Part shown: in pieces, positions 28,325 to 39,512 of the stretch
Position numbering within the stretch: position 1 is the stretch's first letter
Layout: every line of letters begins with the position of its first letter
Origin: Aureimonas psammosilenae
GTDB taxonomy: Bacteria; Pseudomonadota; Alphaproteobacteria; Rhizobiales; Rhizobiaceae
Direction: 5' to 3'
NCBI RefSeq assembly: GCF_009176975.1
Contig: NZ_WEZG01000006.1
Location: forward strand, 186,001 to 250,000
Length of the DNA: 64,000 nucleotides
Program-made: the position numbers and the translations under genes
Notes under the pieces: model-generated
Seen by the model: only the letters and a program-made list of their open reading frames with translations
Database searches by the model: none
What the model was told of the DNA's origin: nothing

Positions 28325-28702
28325 TCAGCCGCGAAAGGCGGTGGCCTCGATCTCGACCTTCATTTCCGGCTTCAGGAGATCGGCGACGATGAGCATCGCC
28401 GCCGGCCTGATCTCGCTCAAGTAGCGGCCAGAGACTTTGAAGAGGTCGCCCGCGAAAGCCGGATCGGTGACGACATAGTTGATGCGCACGATGTCGGCGA
28501 GCGAGAAACCGGCCTCGTCGAGCGCCTTGGCGATCGTGGCGAAGGCGTTCTCGGCCTGCGCCTCGGCGCTGTCCGGCATGGCCATCGCCGCATAGTCGTA
28601 GCCGGTTGTGCCGGCCACGAAGCACCAGTCGCCCTGGACGACGGCCCGCGAATACCCGGCCTCGCGCTCGAAGGGCGAGCCGGTAGAGATGAGGCGCCGC
28701 AT
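28325..28702 (-). CDS. Rid-family protein (YjgF/YER057c/UK114)
   Basis: A 125-residue Rid-fold protein: STGSPFEREAGYSRAVVQGDWCFVAGTTGYD, QAENAFATIAKALDEAGFSLADIVRINYVVTD, and the C-terminal KPEMKVEIEATAF. RidA removes reactive 2-aminoacrylate-type imines using an arginine in a PARS-like segment before the last strand; here that segment reads PAAML, so the catalytic arginine appears to be absent. It is therefore probably one of the Rid subgroups without standard deaminase activity. It starts two bases after leuD and is probably cotranscribed. Confidence 0.88.
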   Translation of the reverse strand: MRRLISTGSPFEREAGYSRAVVQGDWCFVAGTTGYDYAAMAMPDSAEAQAENAFATIAKALDEAGFSLADIVRINYVVTDPAFAGDLFKVSGRYLSEIRPAAMLIVADLLKPEMKVEIEATAFRG

Positions 28703-28704
28703 GG

Positions 28705-29310
28705 TCAAACCCAGGGCCGGTCCGTCGCGAGACGGTTCTCGAAGCCCTCGATGCCCTTCGCTTTTTCCATGGTCAGGCCGATGTCGTCGAGGCCGTTGAG
28801 CAGGCAATGCTTGCGAAAAGGATCGATGTCGAAATGGACGACACCGCCGTCCGGTCCGCGGATCTCCTGTTTTTCGAGATCCACCGAGATGGTCGCGTTG
28901 GCGCCGCGCTCGGCATCGTCGAGAAGAAGTTGCAGCACTTCCGGCGAAACGGTGATCGGCAGAATGCCGTTCTTGAAGCAGTTGTTGTAGAAGATGTCGG
29001 CGAAGGAGGTCGAGATCACGCAGCGGATGCCGAAGTCGAGAAGCGCCCAGGGCGCATGCTCGCGCGAGGAGCCGCAGCCGAAATTGTCGCCGGCGACGAG
29101 GATTTCGGCCCGGCGATAGGCCGGCTTATTCAGAACGAAGTCCGGGATTTCCGACCCGTCTTCGGCATAGCGCAGGTTGGCGAAAAGGCCCTTGCCGAGA
29201 CCGGTGCGCTTAATGGTCTTCAGATAGTCCTTCGGGATGATCATGTCGGTATCGACATTCACAACCGGCATCGGCGCCGCGACGCCCGTCAGGTGATCGA
29301 ACTTCTGCAT
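28705..29310 (-). CDS. leuD: 3-isopropylmalate dehydratase small subunit
   Basis: A 201-residue swivel domain of isopropylmalate isomerase, which works with LeuC (not in the window) in leucine synthesis. Features: [71 protein letters not shown]. Length is standard. The ATG at 29310 is chosen over an in-frame TTG nine bases upstream. Confidence 0.97.
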   Translation of the reverse strand: MQKFDHLTGVAAPMPVVNVDTDMIIPKDYLKTIKRTGLGKGLFANLRYAEDGSEIPDFVLNKPAYRRAEILVAGDNFGCGSSREHAPWALLDFGIRCVISTSFADIFYNNCFKNGILPITVSPEVLQLLLDDAERGANATISVDLEKQEIRGPDGGVVHFDIDPFRKHCLLNGLDDIGLTMEKAKGIEGFENRLATDRPWV

Positions 29311-29374
29311 GGGCCTCAAGCCTTCGAATGAACTCCCGCCGCTTTAACACCGAGCGCGCGAAGGGGCAAAACCA

Positions 29375-29566
29375 TCAAACGGTCCAGTCTTCCAGTTCCT
29401 TGCGAAGTTGCTCCTCGGGCTGTTCGCGGCCTCCGGCCAGGAAATCTTCGCTCATGCCGCGCGCCAGGGCGGCGCGAAGGCTGGCCCAGGGGGCGGTCTC
29501 GGCTGAATGGGGGCGAGTTGGTGCCTGATCTTGCGGACGGGGCCGGGACCTATTGTGATCGGTCAA
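29375..29566 (-). pseudogene. possible remnant of an antitoxin C-terminus
   Basis: A 63-codon stretch directly in frame after the hicB stop. Its second half (WASLRAALARGMSEDFLAGGREQPEEQLRKELEDW, shown as composition only) recalls the C-terminal tails of AbrB-type VapB antitoxins, in which DDF..REQP..QER is common. No DNA-binding half and no VapC toxin accompany it. It could also be a small unrelated gene starting at the ATG at 29455. Confidence 0.25.
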
Positions 29567-29908
29567 TCAGCGGCTGCTCCCGACGGCCTCGACAATGGCT
29601 TCGCCGATCCATTCGTTGAGGCTCATGTCGTTGGCGGCCGCCGCCTGCACGGCTGCCGCATGAACGGTCGGATCGATCCTGATGTTGAACTTGCCGGAGA
29701 ACCGCCGGCGCGGCTCGATCCCTTTTTCACGGCAAAGCTCCAGATAAAGGGCAAGGGACTTGCGTCCTTCCTCCTGCAGGCCTTCGACGCTGGTTGAATA
29801 GAAGTCGGCACCTCCGCTGAGGCCGGCGAACTCGCCGCGAAACATTGCGAGTTCCGGATCGAACGAGACGAGAGCCTTCTCGCCATCGATGGTCATGATG
29901 TTCTTCAT
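29567..29908 (-). CDS. hicB: HicB-family antitoxin
   Basis: A 113-residue protein: partially degraded RNase H-like fold (EKALVSFDPELAMFRGEFAGLSGGADFYSTSVEGLQEEG) followed by a ribbon-helix-helix tail (FSGKFNIRIDPTVHAAAVQAAAANDMSLNEWIGEAIVEAV). It should bind HicA and repress the operon. The ATG at 29908 overlaps the hicA stop by four bases (ATGA), so toxin and antitoxin are translationally coupled. Confidence 0.92.
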   Translation of the reverse strand: MKNIMTIDGEKALVSFDPELAMFRGEFAGLSGGADFYSTSVEGLQEEGRKSLALYLELCREKGIEPRRRFSGKFNIRIDPTVHAAAVQAAAANDMSLNEWIGEAIVEAVGSSR

Positions 29909-30159
29909 GGCATCACTCCATGGGACTCGAACCACTTGCGAATGCTCGCGACGGCTCCCTTGTCGGTATCGGGAGAAGGATGCGGGCGATGGAAGACGCG
30001 AACCTCGCCAAACAGAAAGACGCCGATACGCGATCCTTCCCGCTCCGAAACTTCGGCTCCCAATTCCACGAACAAGGCCTCGATATCCGACCATCTCACC
30101 GAACCGCTGACGGGACGATGGAAGATCAGTTCAAGCGTGGCGCGGTGTTTCCTCTTCAT
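29905..30159 (-). CDS. hicA: HicA-family mRNA interferase toxin
   Basis: An 84-residue dsRBD-like toxin. It starts MKRKHRATLELIFHRPVSGSVRWSDIEALFVELGAEVSEREGSRIGVFL and ends with the catalytic-histidine region VRVFHRPHPSPDTDKGAVASIRKWFE typical of HicA. It cleaves mRNA independently of ribosomes in known systems. The ATG at 30159 lies just downstream of a repeat-bearing AT-rich promoter. Full length suggests function. Confidence 0.93.
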   Translation of the reverse strand: MKRKHRATLELIFHRPVSGSVRWSDIEALFVELGAEVSEREGSRIGVFLFGEVRVFHRPHPSPDTDKGAVASIRKWFESHGVMP

Positions 30160-30162
30160 CGT

Positions 30163-30184
30163 TATAGTACCGCTATATAGTACC
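30163..30184. promoter_or_regulatory. direct-repeat operator/promoter of hicAB
   Basis: TATAGTACC occurs at 30163-30171 and again at 30176-30184, immediately upstream of hicA. The AT-rich stretch could include the -10 box on the minus strand (GGTACTATA repeated). Spacing and position suit HicB binding. Confidence 0.6.
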
Positions 30185-30230
30185 ATTTGCGACTTGGGCG
30201 CAAGCGACGGAAATCTGCTTTACCGCCTCC

Positions 30231-30641
30231 TCACTCCACCCCCGCCTCGATCGCCTCCATGTCCTCGTCGGACAGGCCGAAATGGTGGCCGATCTCGTGG
30301 ATCAGCACGTGGGAAACGATGTCGCCCAGCGCTTCCTCGTGCTCGGCCCAGTAATCGAGGATCGGCCGGCGATAAAGGAGGATGCGGTTGGACATCTCGC
30401 CGGTTCCCGGCACGTCGCTTTCCCCGATCGGCCGCCCTTCGAAAAGGCCAAGGATGTCGAAGGGGCTTTCGAGGTCCATCGCCTCCACCACCTCGTCCTC
30501 GGGAAAATCGGCGACAAACAGGCGGATGTCGCCGGACAGGGCGCGGAACTCCTCCGGCAGCCCGGCATAGGCCTCCTCGGCCATGGCCTGGATCTCGTCG
30601 AGGCTCGGCGCATGCCGCCGGCTCCAGTCGTGTTGCGCCAT
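30231..30641 (-). CDS. minimal zincin-type metallopeptidase family protein
   Basis: A 136-residue single-domain protein of the PF06262 group. It has the zinc motif HEIGHHFGLSDEDM near the C-terminus (HExxH plus downstream Asp), the acidic segment FPEDEVVEAMDLESPFDILGLFEG, and LLYRRPILDYWAEHEEALGDIVSHVLIHEIGHHFG. Known relatives are structurally zincins, but substrates are not established. It has no signal peptide, so it is cytosolic. It lies downstream of hicAB and OpgC on the same strand. Confidence 0.9.
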   Translation of the reverse strand: MAQHDWSRRHAPSLDEIQAMAEEAYAGLPEEFRALSGDIRLFVADFPEDEVVEAMDLESPFDILGLFEGRPIGESDVPGTGEMSNRILLYRRPILDYWAEHEEALGDIVSHVLIHEIGHHFGLSDEDMEAIEAGVE

Positions 30642-30671
30642 CCGCTCCTCCTTCGAATCTTGGCGGAGAGC

Positions 30672-31826
30672 TTATAGCGCAGCCGAAGCGCGAGGGCGCG
30701 GGGCGGGCGCGGCCTTGGCCGTACGACGCCGGTCGAACGCCTTGGCGATGCCGAGCTGAACGCCGCAGCCAAGAAGAAGAAGTACGATCTGGAGCCCGAG
30801 CGGAACTTCGATCCGAGAGGCGATCAGCCCCTGGATGGCCGTCGACAGGACGAGACCCGTCGCGAAGACCGGCAGGCTGTGACGCCCGGCCGCCAGCACC
30901 GGCTGCAGCCAGGGAAGATGGCAGGCGCGGCGCACGAGTTCGATGTTCCAAAGGAGGTAGACCACGGCAAGCGCGTCGAGAAGGCGAAGCACGCCGCAAA
31001 AGGATTTCGACAGGAAAAGCGCGTAGAGCGCATGGGCCTGGCCATCGAGAAGCTGCCCCCAATCCGTGAAATGCAGAACCAGATTGGCCGGGATGCTAAG
31101 GAGCGCGAAGGCGCTCGCGAACCGGAAAAGCCAGGGGCGATAAGGAAAGGGGTCACGGCCGGCCTTGATCGCCATGCCGAAGGAAAGCCCCAGCACGAAG
31201 ACGAACTGCCAGGACAGGGGGTCGAAATACCATTGCCCGCTCGGCTGGGCGTGGTTGGCGAAATCGGCATGGGTCGCCCCGGCCAGAAGCCAAACGCCGG
31301 CCGACAGAAACAAAAGCGCTTTGACTGAACGCCCGGCCAGAAGCAGCATGAGCGGCAGAACAGCCAGGAGCGCGACGTAGAGCGGCAGGATGTCGAGATC
31401 GGCCGGCAGAGCCGTCAGCGTCAGGGCATCGATCAGGAAGGCGCCCGGCTCCTGGCGTATGGGTTCGACCTGCCAAACGGCCAGCGTGCCGGGATCGGTG
31501 ATCCAGAAGCTCGCCGAATGGAGCGGCGATGGCAGAAGCACGACCACCGCCAAGGCCAGAACGAGAAGCACATGCACCGCGTAAAGGCGGAACGCCCGCT
31601 TCAGGATACGCCCCGTGGGAACGCTCCCCCCTTCCCCGCGCGGTCCGTAGGCGAGCGCGGCCGACATGCCGGCCATCATCACGAAAAGCTCTGAAGCGTC
31701 GGCAAAGCCCCGGCTTTGCTGGATGGCGAGGGAGAAGCCGAAATTGCAATGGGCGGCGAAGATCAGAAGAAGGGACAGGCCCCGGATCAGGTCGATTCGC
31801 GTTTCCCGTCCCGGCCCTGCCGCCAT
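30672..31826 (-). CDS. OpgC-like acyltransferase-family membrane protein
   Basis: A 384-residue integral membrane protein with about ten TM helices. OpgC features: RETRIDLIRGLSLLLIFAAHCNFG, SRGFADASELFVMMAGMSAALAYG, RAFRLYAVHVLLVLALAVVVLL, WQFVFVLGLSFG and VLAAGRHSLPVFATGLVLS. OpgC proteins add succinyl groups to osmoregulated periplasmic glucans in other Proteobacteria; the related acyltransferase-3 family has other targets, so the substrate is inferred. The ATG at 31826 begins just before the conserved N-terminal ETRIDLIRG; an upstream in-frame start adds 18 poorly conserved residues. Confidence 0.85.
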   Translation of the reverse strand: MAAGPGRETRIDLIRGLSLLLIFAAHCNFGFSLAIQQSRGFADASELFVMMAGMSAALAYGPRGEGGSVPTGRILKRAFRLYAVHVLLVLALAVVVLLPSPLHSASFWITDPGTLAVWQVEPIRQEPGAFLIDALTLTALPADLDILPLYVALLAVLPLMLLLAGRSVKALLFLSAGVWLLAGATHADFANHAQPSGQWYFDPLSWQFVFVLGLSFGMAIKAGRDPFPYRPWLFRFASAFALLSIPANLVLHFTDWGQLLDGQAHALYALFLSKSFCGVLRLLDALAVVYLLWNIELVRRACHLPWLQPVLAAGRHSLPVFATGLVLSTAIQGLIASRIEVPLGLQIVLLLLGCGVQLGIAKAFDRRRTAKAAPAPRPRASAAL

Positions 31827-31936
31827 CAGCCCACCCGCTTGCCGCTCGCCGCCTTCCGGCCGCGCCGGAAACCTCGCCAAGGGGCTAGCACGCCAGCGCG
31901 CAAGAAGAGGTTAAGACCCTTCCGCGAACGCTCGCG

Positions 31937-32113
31937 TCAGTTCGCGCCGGACTGCTGCGCTTCTCCTTGCGTGGTGACGCGCCCGCTCGGCGCGCCGGCA
32001 TTGTCGGTCTGCCCCGCGCCGCTGCCGACGCGCGATGTGGGCGTGTCGTTGTTGCAGGCGGCAAGCCCGCATCCAGCCGCGACGAGAGCGGCGACGACCA
32101 AGGTTTTGCGCAT
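31937..32113 (-). CDS. small putative lipoprotein
   Basis: A 58-residue protein with a lipoprotein signal, MRKTLVVAALVAAGCGLAAC, where LAAC is the lipobox. The mature part is short, Ser/Gly/Gln-rich and probably disordered. GGAGG lies nine bases before the ATG. No family is recognised beyond small entericidin-like or anchor lipoproteins; its role is unknown. Confidence 0.65.
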   Translation of the reverse strand: MRKTLVVAALVAAGCGLAACNNDTPTSRVGSGAGQTDNAGAPSGRVTTQGEAQQSGAN

Positions 32114-32450
32114 GTTCCCGAACCTCCTCCAAGTGATGAAGCACGAACGGGACAAAGGGCGCGCAGGTTGCGACGGATGGCGGTTCCCGAACTTATCCAC
32201 GGCTATCAACAGGAAATTTTTCCTTTGATAGGACTGCTTGACTCTTTCCGACCGCTCTGGAAACCTTAAGAACATATCAGGAACAACAGGAGGGCGCCTC
32301 GCAGTCTTAGATTATGAAGCCGGTTTGCCGCTCCGGTGCGACACGCATCGCGTAAACAAGCTTCACGACGATTGCAGGGCTTCCTTGCCGCGCCTCGGGC
32401 GAGAGGAAGAACGGCCGTGGCGCGACAAGCGTGCGGCCGAAGGAGGAAGC
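32114..32450. other. 337-base regulatory region between lipoprotein gene and imuA
   Basis: It holds the divergent promoters. Visible elements are an inverted repeat AGGAAA-TT-TTTCCT (32211-32224), a TTGACT -35-like box (32238-32243), and a clear SOS box (separate entry). A single DnaA-box-like TTATCCACG at 32193-32201 stands alone. The imuA leader from the SOS box to the ATG is about 165 bases, with no other gene seen. Confidence 0.6.
32270..32284 (+). promoter_or_regulatory. LexA (SOS) box of imuA-imuB-dnaE2
   Basis: GAAC-ATATCAG-GAAC matches the alphaproteobacterial LexA direct repeat GAAC-N7-GAAC exactly. It lies downstream of a TTGACT -35-like box, where LexA would block the promoter. 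DNA damage should derepress the mutasome operon. Confidence 0.8.
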
Positions 32451-33362
32451 ATGGCGTCTTCGTCGAGCGCCGACAAGGCGAAACCAAAACGGGCGCCCCC
32501 GGCCGACCTGATCGCGAGCCTTCGAGCGGCGGTGGCGCGGATCGAGGGCGCGCCGGCCCGCCTTGTCCTGCCGGAAACCCCGACGGAGGCGGAAGGACCC
32601 GCACCCGCCCGCCCGGTCGCCGCAAGGCGTGCGCCTTCCGCATCGGCCACGCTGGAAGCGGCCTTGAAGCCCGGTCTTGCCGAAATCCATGGCAGTGAAA
32701 CGCGCGGCATGGGGGCGGCGACGGGCTTCGTTCTGGCGCTGGGCGTTCTGGCCGCCGCCCGCCCAAGCCGCCCGCTTCTGTGGATCGGCACCGGTCTCGG
32801 CTTCGGCGAAGCGGGGCGGCTTTACGCGCCGGGCCTTCTGGCAGCGGGTCTCGATCCGGCCGCGCTTCTTTGCGTGCGCGCCCGCTGCCTTGCCGATGCG
32901 GTCTGGGCGGCGGAGGAAGCGGCGCGCTCGGGCCTTCCCGCCCTCACCGTTCTGGAAGCACGCGGCAATCCGGCGATGCTGGCGCTGGAAGGCACGCGGC
33001 GGCTGCATCTGCGGGGCCGGGACGGCGGCGCGCCGGTGGTTCTCCTGCGCCAAAGCGGGCAGCCGGAATCCACCGCCGCCCCCTTGCGGTTGCGGATCGC
33101 CCCCGGCCCCTCGCGCCCGCCGCCGGACCTCGCCTCGCCCAGTTCCTTTGTCGGCCGTCCCGCCTTCGCGCTCGATGTCGAGAAACATCGCGGCACCCCC
33201 GTTTATCGTCTCCTCCTCGAATGGAACGCCCATGACCGCCGCTTCGAATCCGGTACCGGCCCCGCCGACGCGGATGCTCGCCATCCATTTCGCCTTTCTC
33301 GCGACGGATCGGCTCCGGCGGCGCGAAATCGGGACGTCGTGGCGCTCGGCAACGCGCGCTGA
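32451..33362 (+). CDS. imuA: ImuA, RecA-like mutasome accessory protein
   Basis: A 303-residue RecA-superfamily protein. Its signature runs from AAALKPGLAEIHGSETRGMGAATGFVLALG through PLLWIGTGLGFGEAGRLYAPGLLAAGLDPAALLCVRA, with the variable C-terminal LLEWNAHDRRFE seen in ImuA. There is no intact Walker A, as usual. ImuA works with ImuB and DnaE2 in error-prone lesion bypass. AAGGAGGAAGC precedes the ATG at 32451, a very strong ribosome site. The 3' end overlaps imuB by 131 bases. Confidence 0.9.
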   Translation: MASSSSADKAKPKRAPPADLIASLRAAVARIEGAPARLVLPETPTEAEGPAPARPVAARRAPSASATLEAALKPGLAEIHGSETRGMGAATGFVLALGVLAAARPSRPLLWIGTGLGFGEAGRLYAPGLLAAGLDPAALLCVRARCLADAVWAAEEAARSGLPALTVLEARGNPAMLALEGTRRLHLRGRDGGAPVVLLRQSGQPESTAAPLRLRIAPGPSRPPPDLASPSSFVGRPAFALDVEKHRGTPVYRLLLEWNAHDRRFESGTGPADADARHPFRLSRDGSAPAARNRDVVALGNAR

Positions 33363-34820
33363 AAACCAGGACGTCGCGCCGCTCGTCCTGTTCGAGCGGA
33401 TCGGCAATGCCGACCGGGTCGTCGCGCTTTGCGAGGCGGCATTGGCGGCGGGCCTGCAGCCGGGCCTGGGGCTTGCCGAAGCGCGCGCCCGCTTTCCCCG
33501 CTTCGACTTCCGGCAAAGGGAGGAAGCGCCCGAGCAGCGGCTTCTGGAAGCCGTCGCCGACTGGTGCGACCGCTACACGCCGCTGGTCGCGCTGGACGGT
33601 GCCCAAGGCCTCGTTCTCGACATCTCCGGCTGCGCCCATCTGTTCGGCGGCGAGAAGGGGCTGGTCGCCGATCTCCTGTCGCGCTTGGGGCGATTCGGAT
33701 TTCAGGCTGAAGCCGCCGTCGCGCCCTTTGCCGGCACGGCGACCGCGCTGGCCGGGCGCGGGACAACGCGCTTCGTGGAGCCTGGGGAAGAGGTGGAAGC
33801 CGTGGCGCCCTTGGGCGTCGAAGCGCTGCGGCTGGAGCCCGAGCTTTGCGCCAAGCTGCGCCGGTTGGGCCTCAAGCGCGTCGCCGATCTTCTTCCCCTG
33901 CCGCGCGAGGGGCTGGCGCGGCGCTTCGGCGAGGACCTCCTTCACCGCCTCGACGAGGCGGCGGGGCGGCGGACGCGGCCGATTTCCCCGCGCCTTCCCG
34001 TGCCTTCCCTTCTTGCCGAGCGCCGCTTCGCCGAGCCGATCGCGCTTCTGGAGGACGTGGAGCGGGTGCTGCTGCTTCTTGCCGACCGCTTGTCGCGCGA
34101 TCTGGAGCGGCGGGGAGAAGGTGGGCGTCGCTTCGAACTGACGCTTTTCCGGGTGGACGGCCATGTGGAGCGCCTCGGCGTCGGCGCATCCGCGCCCTTG
34201 CGGGAAGCCGGCCGCGTGCTGAGCCTTTTCCAGGAGCGCCTCAGCGGCATGGAGAAAGCGCCCGATGCCGGCTTCGGCTACGATCTCGTGCGCTTGTCGG
34301 TGCCTCGAACGGAAGCCATGACCGAGCGCCAGGAGGATCTGACGCGCGAGCGCGGGGAAGCGCGCGAGGATCTGTCCACCCTTCTCGACCGCTTGAGCGC
34401 GCGGCTGGGGGAAGCGAGCGTTACCGCTTCCATGCTGACCGAAAGCCATTGGCCGGAACGCGCCGAGATCCGCCGGCCGGCCGCGGCCGGTTTTCTCGGT
34501 GCCAAGAACGGCGCGGTGCTCGACCTGACGGCAAGCGCGCCCCGCCCCGCCCGGCTTCTCGACCGGCCCGAACCGGTGGAAACCATGCAGGCTTTGCCGG
34601 ACGGGCCGCCGCTCAACTTCCGCTGGCGCCGGGCGCTTCACGTGGTGCGAAGCTACGAGGGACCGGAGCGGATCGGCACCGAATGGTGGCGGGAAGCGGA
34701 AGGCGCGATGCCGCGCGATTACTACAGCGTCGAGGACGATCACGGCCGGCGCTACTGGATGTTCCGGCAGGCGGACCCGTCCGCGCTGCGGCCGGACTGG
34801 TTCATGCACGGCCTTTTCGC

Positions 34821-34824
<4 letters not shown>
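33232..34824 (+). CDS. imuB: ImuB, inactive Y-family polymerase-like mutasome hub
   Basis: A 530-residue Y-family polymerase relative. Features: MLAIHFAFLATDRL near the start, LVLDISGCAHLFGGEKGL in the palm, the helix-hairpin segment LRLEPELCAKLRRLGLKRVADLLPLPREGLARRFGED, a little-finger region, and a C-terminal tail ending DYYSVEDDHGRRYWMFRQ. The palm lacks the catalytic acidic triad, as in known ImuB, which acts as the bridge between clamp, ImuA and DnaE2. The start is uncertain: ATG 33232 lies inside imuA, and ATG 33274 is an alternative. dnaE2 starts within its stop codon (GTGA). Confidence 0.92.
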
Positions 34825-38339
<3,515 letters not shown>

Positions 38340-38522
38340 TTGCGCCCGCGAAACCGGCGTTTCCATGCTTTCTTTCACCTGGAAGCGTTCTATTTAGCTA
38401 TGCTTGGAATGCCGGACGGGCGAGGGGTCGCGAGCGTCCGCAACGAGGGGATCGGGACGCTGAAAACGACGCGCCATCGGCCGATATCCGGCGACGCGCC
38501 ATGGGGAACAAGGAGAAACGCG

Positions 38523-39512
38523 GTGCGCCCCGTTCTCGCCTCGCTTCTCGCGCTTCCCTTTCTGTTCGCCTGCTCCTCTCCCCAATCGACCTTCGACACG
38601 GCCGGCACGGAAGCACAGGCCGTCCACATCCTGTTCTGGGCCATGACGATCGGCGGCGCGCTGATCTGGGTCTTCGTGATCGGCTTCTCGATCTTCGTCA
38701 CCAAGATCCGGCCCAACGCTTATTCCGACAAAGCGGGCCTGCGCCTCATCGTCTGGGGCGGCTGCGTGTTTCCCGTGGTGGTCCTCGGCGTCCTCGTGTG
38801 GTTCGGAACGGCGATGATGCCGGAGCTGAGGGCCGAGGCGGACGGGCCGCGCATCGCCGTGTCGGGCGAGCGCTTCTGGTGGCGGATCAACTACGATACG
38901 ACATCGACGCCGGGCGTCGCCAAGGGACTGACCCGCGACGGGGTGGAAAGCGCCAACGAACTCTTCCTGCCGGTGGGCAAACGCACCGAAATCCTGCTCG
39001 GCTCCCCGGACGTGATCCATTCCTTCTGGGTGCCTGCCATCGCCGGCAAGACGGACACGATCCCCGGCCGCGTCAACCGCCTCGTTCTCCACCCCACCAA
39101 GGAAGGCACCTATAACGGCATCTGCGCCGAGTTCTGCGGCGAGGCCCATGCCGAAATGGGCTTTCGCGTCATCGTCCTGCCGGAAGCCGAATACGCGGCG
39201 AAGGTCGCGGCCGAGGCCGCCCCCGCCGCCGTGACGGCCCATCCGGGGTTTGAGGCCTTCATGGCGAACGGCTGCGCCGCCTGCCATTCCGTGCGCGGAA
39301 CCGAGGCGCGCGGCGAAGTCGGGCCGGACCTGACGCATCTGGCGAGCCGCCGAACACTCGCCGCCGGCATCCTGCCGGTGAACCACGAGACGATCGCGCG
39401 CTTCGTCAGGAATCCCGGCGAGGTGAAGCAGGGCGCCGAAATGCCGGCCTTCGATCATTTGCCGCAGGAAGACATCGCGCGGATCGCCGAATGGCTGGGA
39501 ATGCTGCAATGA
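38523..39512 (+). CDS. coxB: cytochrome c oxidase subunit II with fused cytochrome c domain (cluster 1)
   Basis: A 329-residue lipoprotein-type subunit II. The signal MRPVLASLLALPFLFAC has its lipobox cysteine at residue 17. Two TM helices follow, then the CuA domain with CAEFCGEAHAEMGF (about residues 201-211) and FWVPAIAGKTDTIPGR. A C-terminal haem c domain has CAACH near residue 250, so it is a caa3-type subunit taking electrons from cytochrome c. The GTG at 38523 is chosen because AAGGAG lies seven bases upstream. The oxidase I/III fusion overlaps its stop (ATGA). Confidence 0.93.
   Translation: MRPVLASLLALPFLFACSSPQSTFDTAGTEAQAVHILFWAMTIGGALIWVFVIGFSIFVTKIRPNAYSDKAGLRLIVWGGCVFPVVVLGVLVWFGTAMMPELRAEADGPRIAVSGERFWWRINYDTTSTPGVAKGLTRDGVESANELFLPVGKRTEILLGSPDVIHSFWVPAIAGKTDTIPGRVNRLVLHPTKEGTYNGICAEFCGEAHAEMGFRVIVLPEAEYAAKVAAEAAPAAVTAHPGFEAFMANGCAACHSVRGTEARGEVGPDLTHLASRRTLAAGILPVNHETIARFVRNPGEVKQGAEMPAFDHLPQEDIARIAEWLGMLQ

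Noticed and set aside
32193-32201. DnaA-box-like TTATCCACG
   Set aside because: Single copy, with no AT-rich unwinding region or origin genes; chance or incidental.
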